Shown: piece after piece, positions 22,040 to 34,485 of the stretch
How the letters are laid out: the number at the start of each line of letters is the position of its first letter
Position numbering within the stretch: the first letter of the stretch is position 1
Assembly: GCA_014529385.2 (NCBI GenBank)
Contig: CM043960.1
Span: 36,071,396 to 36,135,395, forward strand
Length of the DNA stretch: 64,000 bases
Source of the DNA: Adiantum capillus-veneris
Taxonomy: Eukaryota > Streptophyta > Polypodiopsida > Polypodiales > Pteridaceae
Direction: 5' to 3'
Translations under genes and position numbers: made by a program
The notes under the pieces: generated by a model
What the model saw: only the letters and a program-made list of their open reading frames with translations
What the model was told of the DNA's origin: nothing
Databases searched by the model: none

Positions 22040-23150
22040 CGATCTCTTAAATGAGTTACATGAAATACCAGATGGATGTGAGAGTTTGATATCAAAGCTA
22101 ATTTCTAGGCCATTTCTCATAATTGTTTGAGTATTTTAGATGGTCCATAATATTTTGGAGATTAGGTGTGGGTTGTGTTTTCTGACTCTCTCTACGTTCT
22201 GGAGCCTTCAAGGAGACCTTGTCACTTCCGTGAAAGTAACCTGATGTCTCTTTCATCTCCGTACTTTTTATAGAAATCTAATCCAAAATTTTGGCAAGTC
22301 ATATGTAATATATCCATATTATCCTTAGGGAAGTCCTTGGCATTTTTTGTGGCAAACCCGAGAAACACAAGTGACCTGAGTTGAAAGCCACACATAAGCA
22401 TAAATGGATTGAATTTGATAGTCATATGTTTTGTTACTATTCCCCATGTTTTTTCTTTTTGTTGACATATGCTCGTATCATACCTTCTAACACTTGGTTG
22501 ACCCTTTTTGTTAGACCATCCTTCTTTGCATGATGTGATATACTTAGATTGAGTTGCATGCTCAGTCTATCTTTATAAAATAACTAAAATGTTGGCCCTC
22601 AATAATTTTGTTTGTTATATGGCAAAGCATAAAGCCTTAGACATGCTCTATGAATAGCCATGCTGATCCAGATGGTGGAAATGAACTTACAAATCTTGGT
22701 CAACCTATTGAGAGTAACTAAAATTGAGAGATGTCATCATATTGTAGGAGGAATGCCTACTATAAAGTCCATAGAAATATTTTCCCACTTACCATTTGAA
22801 ATCTCTAGGGGATGCAAGCTCCACCTCCTTTGAAACACACTACTTTATTAACTTGACATTTATGGCAATGCAAGACATAATCTTGAACATGTCTATGAGG
22901 ACAAGGGACTTGGGCAAGGCATGGACAAGGTTGCAAGCAATGACGCCACATGGAATTTGGTAAGGGGCTCTTTTACTCAAGGGGATGCAAGCTCCACCTA
23001 CTTTGAAGCACTCTACTTTATTAACGTGACATTTATGGAAATGCAAGACATAATCTTGAACATGTCTGTGAGGACAAGGGACTTGGGCAAGGCATGGACA
23101 AGGTTGCAATGACACCACATGGCATTTGTTAAGGGGATCTTTCACTCAAG
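22040..23150 (-). pseudogene. Old Gypsy integrase relic
   Basis: The minus strand at 22741-22790 reads KWENISMDFIVGIPPT, the diagnostic lead-in to the Ty3/Gypsy integrase core (pattern WExISMDFIxGLP). To the right, minus-strand text resembling HVQDYVLHFHKCHVNKV (about 23020-23080) is the zinc-binding C-x2-C segment with its first Cys lost. To the left, traces of the post-integrase domain (about 22085-22160) remain. Many stops. Probably part of the same old element as the RT and gag pieces at 26.4-30.2 kb. Confidence 0.7.
22808..23149. repeat. 173-bp tandem duplication within the integrase relic
   Basis: GGGGATGCAAGCTCCACCT begins at 22808 and again at 22981. Both copies run through CATAATCTTGAACATGTCT and GACTTGGGCAAGGCATGGAC to a CACATGG/ATTTG block. 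Copy identity is high with scattered substitutions, so the duplication is old but younger than most of the decay. Confidence 0.88.
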
Positions 23151-23356
23151 GGCCATAAATGGGCTGGTTGGGAGGTGGAAGATTCAGGGTGAACCGGGGG
23201 TGAGGAGGCTAAAGGAAGGAGACCTTGCATACACATATGGAAAAAAATTGGATTGACCAATTGGGCTAATCTTGGGCTCAACAAGAGCACCTCCCTATTG
23301 CAAGCAATTATTGATTCAGCAACGACACCAATGGGGCTCACCCTCAGTCACTAGGA

Positions 23357-23476
<120 letters not shown>

Positions 23477-23572
23477 GTTACTACCATGAAGGAGCTCCTT
23501 CTTTTTCATATTGGGTTAGCCTTTAGGTGCCATATAGTGACCCAAGGTCACTGGAAGGGGCCTTCTCACCTC

Positions 23573-23930
23573 CTACACATGCAAAGGGGTTTCAAGTGCT
23601 TGAAAGAAAGAGAACAGCTTGGGATCTTTGTATCTAAATGGGGTTTTTCTTATGGAATCTAGGTTGGTAGGGATCACAACTTCAAGGGCTTGAAAGCAAC
23701 ATATTAAGTTTGGAAAGTATGCATCTAAATGGTTTTTCTTCTTGAACGCGAACCTGCAAAGATTCAAGCCAAGAATTTCAAGGCTCATCTCAAGTAGAGG
23801 GAGCACACAAGGCTCTCGAACCTGAGTTGACACAACTCGGGCCTTGGTTTCTACACAAAAGGTGTTGCAAAGACTCAGAAGCAAGAGCACGCCGGTAATT
23901 TTCAAAATTACACAACATACTAGTTTCAAG
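23573..23930. repeat. Direct repeat, copy 2 (possible old LTR fragment)
   Basis: Partner of 21548-21930 in the same orientation. It shares GGGTTTCAAGTGCTTGAAAG, GATCTTTGTATC, GCCTTGGTTTCTACACA and the GAGCACGCCGGTAATTTT end. Moderate divergence indicates age. Confidence 0.6.
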
Positions 23931-26169
23931 GAGAAAATTTGTTGAAATCAAGCAAGTTCTCAAACCATCTATGATTAAATCAAAGCCAGCAAGCGTCAAA
24001 GCTTGGTTCAAGGTAAAGAGCTTCTCAAAATTGAGGGCTTAATCCTTTTGGAGCTTATTGGGCTTGAAGAGGATGTGTACATAAGATCATACACAAAAAT
24101 TCCAAGATGACATCATCAAAGTGGAAAACATAACAAAAATTTATGAATTCGAGGTGTTGTAGGTTGGGTGACCAATTTGAAAAGTTTACAAGCCACAAAG
24201 AGGTATATGCATTGCATGCAAACTTAGTAGCTACTACCAATCATACATATGTGTTAAAGAATGGGTTGTTGCTACATCCACTAAAGGGGCATGAAAGGAA
24301 AGCCAACACGGTGGATATAAAAGTCCACACAAGAAGGCACTTTCAATGCTCTCAAAACAACGTCTGCCACTCAGCCACATCATCTAAAAGATCACAATAC
24401 TCTTTTTTAACTATGCACAAAAGTGCTTTAGATAGAATTAAGTTCAACAATTTGATGATAGGCAAGGTCAATTTTTTGTTGATGATTGACAAGGTCGATT
24501 GTAATTAAGACATGTAAGGCATGCACAAGTGTGCATAGGTGTATAGATGTATTTCGGTGCCCAAGCACACCTATTTCACACACACCTCCAAGACCTTTAG
24601 TTAGAATTTGTGGATGAGCATGCACATATGTTACATGCATGTCGTGTCCTCAAACATGTATCTTACAAACTTCTTTTCCAATTGGCATTTATTTTTCCCT
24701 ATACACATTTTTTTATATGCTTTGGACATGGATATCTTCTTCTAGGCATTAATTCCTTCTATTTATGCAAAATGACTCATTTATGATTGAGTCTCTTCAA
24801 TCTTATATGCATGCAACATATGATATCTATTTCTTATCCATAAGCATGGTTACAAATCATAGCAAACCAATTTGGGGTGGCATGTAATTTCTTTTGTTTT
24901 ATATCATTTTACAGTCAAGCATTTTGCACTATGTTACATGCATGGCATGTATTTCATTAAATAATTGATGCAATGACACACCAAAAGTTTGCATGTTAGG
25001 ACATACATGGTGATTTATACGTAGAACAAGTATCTTGGAATATCTCAATGATTATAGATCATGACAAAAGATTCTAAGCACTTACGATGACAAGGGCCTG
25101 AGAATGCTTATGTACCTTTCATAATCCTTTAGCTACACTCATGGTAGATTTTCTTCTGTGATATCAGAGTGCTCAAACCTGCAAGTAAAATCTTGAGATG
25201 GCCTAAGTTGTGGGAGAAGGAGTGTAGGTACACTCATCTCACTATCACAAACTGACGACTTCTTTATGGCGGTTTTGTTTTCATTACAAGACAAAGTGAG
25301 GCAAAGTCACAAAGGTAGGAAAAAAGGGAAGGCATAACACTCAATGCACTTCCATGTAGCTCCAACAATTAACACTTTTATGTATATTTTACGATGCATG
25401 TTTTCCAAATCTTCAAAGAAAAATTGGGTCATGAAGATCCCATGATGACAAGGATAGAGATATTTTCTATGGCACGTTATCATTCACAAGGGTAGAGAAC
25501 ATGGTCTAAAAGCTCATGGAGTTCATTTAGACATGTAACCACAAAATCCTTTTTGCAAAGGAGACCAACACGGATTGTTGACGTATTGACATCAATATAT
25601 GGAGACATATTCCACGGGTGGAGAGTATGAGTTCTTATAGACTACGAGATGGGTGCAATATTTCATGTGTCACAACGGGTCCTGCGATGTTGATCACTCT
25701 CGTTATAAGGATCATCATGGCAATCTATTTTTAGACAAGTATGTGGCCAAGGTTGTCTATTTGGATATGATTAGGGTTTAACTTTCAAAAGTGGTAAGAT
25801 AAGAAAGTATAATAGCCTTATGAGGTGTTATATTGTAGAACCTATGGATGCAATTTTTCCTACCATATTATGGTTCTTTTTTAGAAATGTTTTTCCTTTA
25901 TGAACGAAATTAATGATGCGCATTTTGGTAATTTTAACTACTCTTATTTTTGATAGGTGCATCAACACATTCAACTTGTGAACTATTTATGCTACAAGCA
26001 TTCTGATTTAAGGTGACATGTTTACATCTCCTCAATTAGCATGACTATTTGTGGAGACTATGCTTTTATGATGCTTACAATTTTTTTGGATAAGTGGCTA
26101 GATAGACCTAAGGAGGGATCAACTTGAGTGAATGGTAGAGTGATTAAAAAACTATTGTCCAAGGCAGAG
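23931..26169. other. Non-coding stretch, nothing recognised
   Basis: About 2.2 kb, AT-rich. The 121-codon frame at 24143-24508 (+) has no recognisable domain and is not called. It may be an insertion separating the integrase relic from the RT relic of one old Gypsy element. Confidence 0.4.
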
Positions 26170-26280
26170 TGTGTGAGGCCAAGGGTCTTGGACAAGGGAC
26201 AACGAGCCCACATGACATTTGTTAAGGGGCCCTTTTAGCTAAAGGCTATAAAGGGACTGTTTGGGAGGTGACACAAATGC
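26170..26280. repeat. Dispersed copy of the segment at 23070-23180
   Basis: CACATGACATTTGTTAAGG followed by a CTTTTAGCTAAAGGC block and GGGACTGTTTGGGAGGTG matches CACATGGCATTTGTTAAGG and GGGCTGGTTGGGAGGTGG at 23116-23178. The shared block may mark the two edges of the inserted or rearranged DNA between the relic pieces. Confidence 0.55.
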
Positions 26281-26399
26281 CATGCCCCAAGGCCTCACAA
26301 TGTCTATGTAAATTTAGTCTGTAAAACTATCATCTTATGGGTATATAACCCTTCCTTATGCCTAGATGATATAAGTATCCATTGCTATACCGTTTGATA

Positions 26400-28005
26400 A
26401 AATAATGTGCCCAAGGTATCACACTTTTGTCTCAAGAAATTCTCTCTTGCACTCCTTTGCATAAATCTTGTTTTGGCGTAATAATCCAAACACTTACCAG
26501 AGATGATTCAAAATGCTCCTCTTTGGTAGCATTGTAAACAAGGATGCCATCAAGAAATATGATAGCGAGCTTGTTGTTGACCCGTGGGTCAACACCACGA
26601 CATAACTCAACAAAGCCTTATTTTTTGAGGGTTATCAAATGCTACAGATTATGATTATAAACATCATTTGTAATAAGTACCTAATCTAGTTGCAGAAGCC
26701 GCCGCAATGACACTTCTTGATTGTACATACAAAGACATTTAATCCCTTGAACTCTATTTTATGTTTAACCTATGGTAGCCTTAGTATATACCATACCTAG
26801 GTCATTTTTTAAAAGAACTTTTTCATAATCAAGTTTTAAGCTGTTGTCGACTGTGTGTGAGAGAGAAAGAGAGAGAGCATGAGCTTCTTCTTGACGCAAG
26901 TCCCCGCTCGTTCATCACATTGGAGATCTGACAACACCATCGTGCTAGGCTCAGCAAGAGCTACGCAACAACGCCAAGAATTCCTCGTGGAACGGAGCGA
27001 GCGGGCTCGCGCATCTACGAGCTATTTGCGGCTGTAAGTATATCAAACGATGTCTATTTTCTTCTTGCAAGTAGTCATTAGAATCGTGGTGACATAAGCT
27101 ACGCATATGTGCTGATAGGTTTCAGTTTCGAGCACTTACAAAATCTAGATTTGTCTTCATAAGCATTTTTTTGCAGATGAGTTTAGAGGTAGAATTTTGA
27201 GTGTAGATGCTTGGGACAGGTGTATCCTAGTGAGGAAATGGTGTTCCTTAAGTTTCGTACGATTCTCGTATGGTTTGGTGAGTTTCCTTCAGTTTGTGTG
27301 TATGCGGGTTGGATGGTGTAGTTGAGAGTAGTGAGATTCTAGATTGTGGTCTAGTTAGCCTTCCAGAGTATTGTATGCGTGGGATGGTCTCAGCCTGACA
27401 AGCTAAAGAGATTGCCTCCGTGTGCCTATCGTGTCATTTGTGTCCTCGATTTACATTATGTTGATCTAGGTTGTGTTGCATGCACTTTATAGGTGTTGTG
27501 ATTCGCTCCCGCAACACTTGTCTAAGTATGGTTTGAAAATGATATGCATAAGTGTCATAAAGTAACTAGGGAATTGGTCGAGCCAAAAAACATAACCAAA
27601 AACTCATAATGCTCATACCATGTTCAAAATGTAGTTTTGGATATATCTGCAAGTTTATGAGTAGTTGACGATACCCCAAATGTAGGTCTATTTTTGTAAA
27701 ATAGTTTGCTCTATATAATTAATGGAACGATTCATCTACCGCCAGTAGGAGCTTGGTAGCAAATACTTATCCTTAATAGTACTTAAGATCTAACCATGGT
27801 AATCTCCACACATGCATCGAGTATCATCTTTTTTCTTTACAACTAATATAGTAAAAGCACATGGTGAAGAATTGTGTTGAATGAAACACCATTTGAGGTA
27901 GTCTATAAGGTGACGTTCTACCTTGATTGTTTCTTTATGGCTAAGCAAATAAGGTAGCTTGCTTATACATTTTCTATGTAGCATGACATCTATGTTGGGT
28001 TTCAT
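26400..28005 (-). pseudogene. Old Gypsy reverse transcriptase relic
   Basis: The 71-codon frame at 27790-28005 reads as RT fingers: KLPYLLSHKETIKVERHLID, WCFIQHNSSPCAFTILVVKK, DDTRCMCGDYHG. At about 26510-26580 the minus strand reads AIIFLDGILVYNATKEEHFE, the catalytic box with FLDD changed to FLDG. Between these (about 26650-27790) lies unrelated-looking sequence of higher GC (about 26880-27500), so the RT itself is interrupted. Inactive. Confidence 0.72.
26860..27530. other. GC-richer island inside the RT relic
   Basis: From a GAGAGAGAGCATGAGC tract to about 27530 the base composition rises and motifs of RT disappear, while RT sequence resumes after 27560. This looks like an insertion, but no terminal repeats or target duplication were identified. 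Confidence 0.35.
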
Positions 28006-28904
28006 GTCTCAAGCATGTGATCCATATAATTGAGTAGTTTAGTTATTAGGTAAGTTCGTAGCTTGGATAGTCATTAGGGAAAGCATCATTGTATTCCAAT
28101 GTAACTCCTTGAGTTGAAGTGTAACTTGTGCGAAGTCTTCACATAATTGAGTAGTTTGGTTATTAGGTAAGCTCGTAGCTTGGATATTTATTTTTGAAGC
28201 TTGTTGTGAGTATGAGTCATTAGCCATTAGAGGAAAAAAATATGGAGAAGCATAGAGAGTTGAGGAAGCTTCATGTATAGAAGACATTTCATTACCAAAC
28301 TTAGGACTTAAATCCAATATAGACAAAGCGTGACACAATGAGTAACAATGGAAAACCTTGGTTTATTTCATTATCAAATCAACTTGGGGAATTTCAGCCA
28401 TCCAAATCAGTAGTGAGGGAGGGATGCACTTTTCTCCCAATAGTAGCATGTGTTAACCATTGGCTTCTAACAACATGCTATTTCATAGCTACAACGCAAT
28501 GAAGGACCCAACTCATGCAATCACTCTTAGATTAGACCACATCTGCCTTATTCCATGTAATATTATAAATCTAATGTCATATTGTGCCCTTGCACTTTGA
28601 GGGGGATATCTTTGACTCGAGTGTCCCACACCTCGATGTCATGCCTATGAATCGATGCTACCTTGTAAAATGATGTGAGTTGGGATTCTGTGGTAGATTG
28701 AGCTTCTTCACTAACTTTTAGTTAAGAAAATTGTGAGATGCAATGTAATTTACCAAACATACACTTCATACCCTTTGATAGTGTCATGCATTCTTACAAG
28801 GTCATGTGGTACAAAGGCTGATTGCCACATAGAGGTAGTCAAATAGCATTCATGAACCTCTTCCATATGTAAGACTTCCACATTGGGATACTTAGCAAAA
28901 GAAT
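28006..28904. other. Decayed gag-pol junction of the old Gypsy, no gene callable
   Basis: A repeated segment, ATAATTGAGTAGTTTRGTTATTAGGTAAG-like, occurs at about 28027-28055 and 28141-28170 (about 114-bp spacing), with AGCTTGGATA following each copy. No protease motif could be read with confidence. Confidence 0.4.
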
Positions 28905-30170
28905 CTAGAGAAAGTACCTACATTGTGTGCATTGCTTTCTCCTTTTTTGCACCTTGTGATTTCTTCGTGGGACAATAATTTTTTGCATAATTTCTTGATA
29001 AATAGTTGAAACAAAGGTTTTCTTTCTTGGCTCTTTCAAAATCTTGTTGTGAAAGAGGTTCTCGAGGTCCCTTGGATCTCTTGGACTGCTCACTTGTATT
29101 GGCAGATTGAGACTTTCTCTCATTATTGACATGATGTGGTGCACGCATATTATTATTGTTATTATACATGGTGTGCTGTGCTTTATGTAATTACGATGCA
29201 TATGGCTAATCATTGTTGGGATCATCCTGAATGCGGGCTTGAACTATGCCATCCTCTAAAAGATTTGGATCGTGTGTCTTGACCTTTGATTTGGGTCAAC
29301 ACCTCTAATAAAACCACGAATGTGTTCGATCTTATACAACCCATTCAATTTTAATGTGACATCCCAATAACGAGAAATGTATTGGTTCAATGTTTAATGC
29401 TGCCGCATCAAAGACCAACCCCAATTTGTTCAAATTTGATTCTTCTTGGTTGTTGATAGAAATTCATTTTAGAATGCGTTATACAAAATAGCCAATGTTT
29501 TAGGACAGTTCTATGGTCTATAAGTCATCCACCACTTGTGGGCCTTAGCTTCAAGTGCAAGACTCATGTGTATTACCTTGAATGCATATGAAGTATGTCA
29601 TAATTGATGCATATTTTCTTATTTACTTAGGAAAGTATCCACCGTATCTTTGTTATGGTCCTTATCCTCACCATGAAAGTTTGTTGGCTCATGCTCTTAA
29701 GCAACGCAACCACCTCTTCTCGAGTGCAGAGATGGTAGAAAATCAACATCAATAGAAGTTCTAGACAACTGGGCGAGTTTCTTTATCGGAGTTGCTATTG
29801 GAGTAGCTGCAGTGCCCATGGTTGTAGGTCATGCCCCTACTACGGCTTGTTGGGCTATGAAATTAGCTAAGCATGTAACATTATCCTTTATGGTGTTCGA
29901 TGCATCTTTGTGTGCTTCTAATGCTTTGAAGTCTTTACATCCAATTAAAACATAATCCGCATCATAGATGCGATCCTAATCTGTGTCCACCATGCAAACC
30001 CAGGTGTAGGATTTGCACAATTGGTAGCAAGTGAGTTGTGTTTAAATTGGAGCGGTGGGTCTTTAGAATATCTAAAGCCATAGTGCAATATGTGCTGCAA
30101 ATTTGAAAAAAGAATTACCTTGAATTCTTGCTCTTTGAGAAAACGTAGATGTCCCCAATTTGCTTGCAAA
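28905..30170 (-). pseudogene. Old Gypsy gag relic
   Basis: Two overlapping minus-strand frames (28905-29225, 28918-29169) include NLCFNYLSRNYAKNYCPTKK, a nucleocapsid knuckle with CxxC reduced to CFNY but the terminal C-P kept. To the right, bases to about 29420 give weak gag-core readings, and a 74-codon frame lies at 29945-30169. Stops are frequent. The relic ends at the Gypsy-2 insertion point at 30229. Confidence 0.55.
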
Positions 30171-30232
30171 GGAGAAACTTTTCTTCAATTTTACTGAATT
30201 TGTTGTATCTTGTTGCGCTTTTGATGTGAAAC

Positions 30233-31806
30233 TGAAATGGAAATGGCCTATTAACTTGGAGAGTAGCGGAAATTAGAAAATTACTTTTAGGAAATTACTT
30301 TGTGAGCGTAGCAAGTGAACTTAATTGATGGTAGCAACATAAACACAACATTTAGTTAACTTGGCATGAACAATACTTTTGCAAGAGAGAGAATTTAGAG
30401 AACATGACAATAGTTGAGGACCGGATTTATGTGGAGCCGGTCCCCCCCTCCAATAGGCATTTGTATTATAGTTTCTTGTTACAATACAATCTTTGTGTTC
30501 CTTGTGACCTAGGTGATGCAATGAAGATGGAAAGCTTCATGCATCATGAGAATAACATAAACTTTGTGGAAAGAATTAACTATCCCAAGCCTCAGTCCCA
30601 AGACCTCAAACACCTTCGAAGGTGGAGAGAGCTAACATGGAATGAGGGTAGGGAAGAGGAAGAAGAAACATTTCATAGGAGAAAGAACTAGTTCCTCACT
30701 TATCATCACTCTTCTTGCTAGCATACATAATAGCATAGTAATGAAGATGGCAAGCTTAAGCATTGAAGCATTGATCTTGGTTGGGTTTGCATTCCATAGC
30801 CAAGAGTGTTGGTGTAGGCTCTCAACCTCTCTAATTGCTTTTAGAAGGAGAGGGAGCTCTTGCACTTTGCACAATACACCATGGGAGTGTGTGTGGGAGA
30901 GTATACCCCTCAAGAAACCCCCTAGCATGCTTTGGTCACCCCCCCCCCCCCCCCCACCCCCCCATGTAGCTCATGCTTGAAGCTCATTGGGCCCCTCCAG
31001 GCCTAGCCAATCACAAGCAAGAGTCATACCAAGCAACAAGGGTAGCCTTGGGACAAGTGTCCCCCTTTCCCCTTTGAGAGAGAGGGCTTGATAAATGCTA
31101 AAACAATTAATTAAATCCACTAAATTATCATTGAACCCCTAGGGAGGCCAACCAATAGGCTTTAGGCACACCATGAGGGTAACCTAGCTAGGGGCTTGAC
31201 ATGTGTCCTACTTGCCTCTTGGTCAAGGGGTGCCCTTTGGGAGAGAGAGTGGTTAAGAAACCACCCCCCCTTCTTGGATGGCGCGCCCCCTCCTTGTAGG
31301 GATTTTCTTTGACTTTTGTGCCACCTAAAGCCCCTCAACCTTGGGCCCAATTCTCACCACAAGCACAGTCTTTAAGCCCCTCAAGCTTGGGCCTGATTCC
31401 CACCTCAAGTACAACCCTAGCATCTCAAGCATGACAAGCACCTCAAGCATCTCAATCATCAAGCACTTCAAGCATCTCAGTCATCGGGCATGACAAGCAC
31501 CTCAAGCTTGGTCCGGGTTCCCACCTCAAGCACAACCATAGCTTACCTAAGGTCAAAGGACTTTTAACACTTACTATTGGAGGTCTTCAATGAAGCTAAC
31601 CGTAAGGTCTTTAAGCTCCATTAGCTAGCCTTGCTCTTTGACATACCATCTCTCATTTGGACCCCTTTACCATTGGCCCTGCGTTGAGATAGATCTGAAA
31701 GCACATGTCTATATTCTAACCCTTGTTCCCATTTATTCTCCCACATTAAATGATCAGTTTAATATGAGAAACTCATTTGGGAGGTTAGATATTAGTTTTT
31801 ATGACA
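30233..31806 (-). repeat. Gypsy-2 3' LTR (left copy)
   Basis: Runs from TGAAATGG to TTTATGACA, about 1574 bp, aligned end to end with 43391-44975. Holds an expanded poly-C run at 30939-30963 that is only six C in the right copy, and CAAGCACCTCAAGCATCTCA minisatellite units near 31430-31510. The first dinucleotides TG...CA are kept. Confidence 0.88.
30939..30963. repeat. Poly-C tract interrupted by one A
   Basis: A run of 17 C, one A and 7 C. The equivalent site in the right LTR (about 44126-44131) has only six C, so it expanded in one copy after insertion, or reflects a sequencing/assembly artefact at a homopolymer. Confidence 0.85.
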
Positions 31807-31820
31807 TTAACTCTCTCTTG
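31807..31820 (-). promoter_or_regulatory. Gypsy-2 polypurine tract
   Basis: Minus strand CAAGAGAGAGTTAA directly precedes the 3' LTR. Purine-rich and at the required position for plus-strand priming. Confidence 0.75.
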
Positions 31821-32166
31821 AAATCATAGTCGTCCTCGACTATGAGGTAGAAGATATAAAGCCTTAGTCATTAGTCAATCTTGCTTAGCGACAGGTAGAG
31901 GATCCCTTTTTACCCTATGACATCTTTCCAAGATGGATGACTAATCCATTTGGTGCTTGGGAGACATAGCTGCCACAAGCATGTCTGCTCTTTAGTCCAT
32001 TTTATTCTCCCAAGTAGAGTGACAAATTCTACTTGGTGTTTGAGAGAAGTCGTCATCACAAGCATGATTCTAAGCATGCATACTATTTAAATTTGTGCAC
32101 AATAAAAAAAATAACTATTCTTATAAAACAAAACATTGGTCATTTAAAAGAAATTTGTACATTTGC

Positions 32167-32466
32167 TTACTCTAATGTAGCATTGTAAGCATTGACAAGG
32201 TTTATGCTATCCTTAAGATGTATTCTTTGCATCCATCTAGCATCTATAAAAGGATAATTTTTGAACTTAATAAGATACCGTCGGATAATCTTACCATGTT
32301 GTAGTATCTTGTCTTCATGCCGAAGAATAGCTTCGGGTTGTAGCACCTCTTCTTGGTTTTCAACTTCGGGAGGGTCTTCAATAATTGGATCACTTGGTGG
32401 TTCTCCTTTGTAGGGCCTAAGTAGGCTCACATGAAAAGCATTGTGGATGAGCCAATGGTTGGGCAA
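32167..32466 (-). pseudogene. Gypsy-2 pol C-terminus with chromodomain
   Basis: A 99-codon frame. Residues 1-20 carry the integrase tail (MPNHWLIHNAFHVSLLRPYK). A Pro/Glu-rich linker follows, then a chromodomain-like segment at residues 45-82: EVLQPEAILRHEDKIL, followed by RRYLIKFKNYPFIDARWM. In chromoviruses this domain recognises histone marks and biases insertion. One aromatic cage position (the usual W-K-G-Y) is K-N-Y here, as in several plant chromoviruses. It is separated from integrase by a stop at about 32475. Confidence 0.75.
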
Positions 32467-32589
32467 CTTGAGTTAGTAAGCCATCTCATTGATGGGCTTC
32501 AAGATTTGGAAAGGACCATAGTATCTTTTTGCTAGCTTAGCATAATACTTTTGATGGCCCGTAGGATTTTTGCCCGTCGTTTGCCTCAA

Positions 32590-33464
32590 TCAACCCTTAG
32601 GAAACTTAAGTAAGACCCAATCATTTTCTTTGAACGTTGAGGCCCTTCTGTGCTCTTCAGTAGCAGCTTTTTGCCTTTGTTGAGAGATGGATATAGCCTC
32701 CTTAATCTTTTGAAAAGATTCTTGTAGGTCACGGCTATACTCATCGGCAGCGAAGATCTTCCTATGTACTTTAAGTAACAAGGAACTTTTAGGTCTTCCC
32801 TCAATTATTTCAAAAGGCACTTTTCCCGTAGAAGTATGTAAAATATTATTGTAGGCATACTCAAGAGGTAAGTACTTTTCCCATTGTAAGCATGTCTACT
32901 TTGGTAGCATAGGTCTTTAGTAGATCGAGTATCGTAAGATTGTCTATCTCACTTTGGCCATCCGTTTGTGGGTGATAGGCCGAAGAGAAATTCAATCTTG
33001 TGCCTAGATGTTCAAAGAGACCTTTCCAAAAATTAATGGTCATTCTAGGATCTCTATCTGACACGATGGATATTGGCAATCCATGGTGTTTGAAAATCTG
33101 TGATATGAAGAGAGTTGCCATTTGGTGTGACTTAATAGTCTTTTTGACAGGAATAAAGTGTGCTTGGTTACTAAACCTAATGACTATTGTCCATATTCCC
33201 CGTATTTCCATGGATAGACTTGGGCAATCCAAAGATGAAATCGATGGATATAGTCTCCCATGGTGAATTTGGGATAGACAATGGCTGGAGTACTCCAGGT
33301 TGCTTCCCTCTATCATACTTGGTCTTTTGGCATACAACACATTTTGAAACATACTCTTGTACATCCAATTTCATGGTAGGCCAATAGAAGTACGTTTCTA
33401 CTCCTCGAAGAGTAGGTTGAATGCCTCTATGCCCTGCATAGGGAGGAGCATGGGATTCATACAT
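32590..33464 (-). pseudogene. Gypsy-2 integrase remnant
   Basis: The frame 33177-33464 has the zinc-binding segment: FYWPTMKLDVQEYVSKCVVC then QKTKYDRGKQPGVLQPL, and WETISIDFIFGLPKS with the first catalytic Asp. A shift leads into 32861-33364: NQAHFIPVKKTIKSHQMA, IVSDRDPRMTINFWKGLF (second Asp) and SSAYHPQTDGQSEIDN, where the catalytic Glu region is N-Q-T-E in functional members. Frames at 32590-32820 continue to the C-terminal part (MPFEIIEGRPKSSLLLKVHR). At least three frame changes. Confidence 0.8.
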
Positions 33465-34159
33465 GACTTTCTAACGAAGGGAGTGGGTAACACATATCCT
33501 AGTGCCATGGAGAAGATAACCATCCTACAAGGTGAATTGTTCCTCTTCTTCCCCAAAGCAAGGGCTAACATTATGTCTCTATAGTCAGGGTCAGTAGCAT
33601 ACTCGTCTATCATAGAAGATAGATTATTGTGAGTAGCTATAGATACGGCATTAACTTTTGGTCGTCGTGAAAGTGCACAGTCACTTGATTGTGCTTACCA
33701 ACAATGTGAGCAATATGGAAATTAAATTGCAAAAGAAGGCTTGGTTTGTGTCATGAATTACTCGAGACTTTGGCGGTCGATTCGTAGAATAAATGGAGTC
33801 CCCAATAAATAATGCTTCCATGTGTCTAGGGCATGTAGAAAATCTAAAAGTTCTTTCTCATAAATGCCTAAGACACATTCCTCTGTATTGAGCCTTCGGC
33901 TCTCATATGCTATGGCATGCCCTTCTTGAAGCAAAACTGCTCCAAAGCAATCACCACAAGTCTCACATTGGACCTCAAATGGCTTTGAGAGATCTGGAAG
34001 CATGAGGACTGGTTGGGAGGTAAGCTTCTCTTTGAGCTTGTTAAAAGAATTTTTCTCCTTAGGAGTCCATAAATACATAGCGTTCTTCTTTATTAAGTCA
34101 TGTAATGGTCCTGCTATTTGAGAAAATTTAGTTATGAAGCGTCTATAGTATGCACACAT
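33465..34159 (-). pseudogene. Gypsy-2 RNase H remnant, cut by Copia-B
   Basis: The frame 33758-34159 begins at the Copia-B junction with CAYYRRFITKFSQIAGPLHD, then LTSQPVLMLPDLSKPFEVQC, GAVLLQEGHAIAYESRRL and KELLDFLHALDTWKHYLLG. The first RNase H acidic residue (family E-x-x-x-D-A-S) is altered to QCETCGD. 33398-33613 continues toward the integrase. Reading resumes on the other side of Copia-B at 40480. Confidence 0.8.
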
Positions 34160-34438
34160 TGTTGAAGATGATGAAACATGAAACAGAAGGAAGATAGCAA
34201 CTCATAGTAGGAAGAAGATGGAGAAGGAGAAGACACAGAGCTTGCGTACGAGATCTATGTAGTCTATCTCTCTGTATTAGAATAATAGAGTATTTACAAA
34301 CTCAGAGCTACAAAGCTTATATGAGACCCTAAGAGATAAGGTGTCCTTTCACACCAGATGTCCAGGGGGGAAAACCCAGTGGGAGAAAAGTGCCCCTGGT
34401 GAAGCGCGTATACACACTAACACTACTACATGTCTACA
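34160..34438 (-). repeat. Copia-B left LTR
   Basis: 279 bp, TGTTGAAG to GTCTACA. Differs from 39048-39326 at about 7 positions (2.5 percent) by direct reading. It is the 3' LTR of the left unit. Confidence 0.92.
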
Positions 34439-34449
34439 AATCCCCCCTG
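34439..34449 (-). promoter_or_regulatory. Copia-B polypurine tract (left unit)
   Basis: On the minus strand AGGGGGGATT abuts the LTR. The same motif recurs beside the middle LTR (39327-39336) and in Copia-C (55231-55240). Confidence 0.85.
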
Positions 34450-34485
34450 TAGTGATAGTGTGAATCCGTACAAGGTAGCAGATCA

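Noticed and set aside
24143-24508. 121-codon ORF
   Set aside because: No recognisable domain, no neighbours supporting a gene, and a length within chance expectation for this amount of non-coding DNA.
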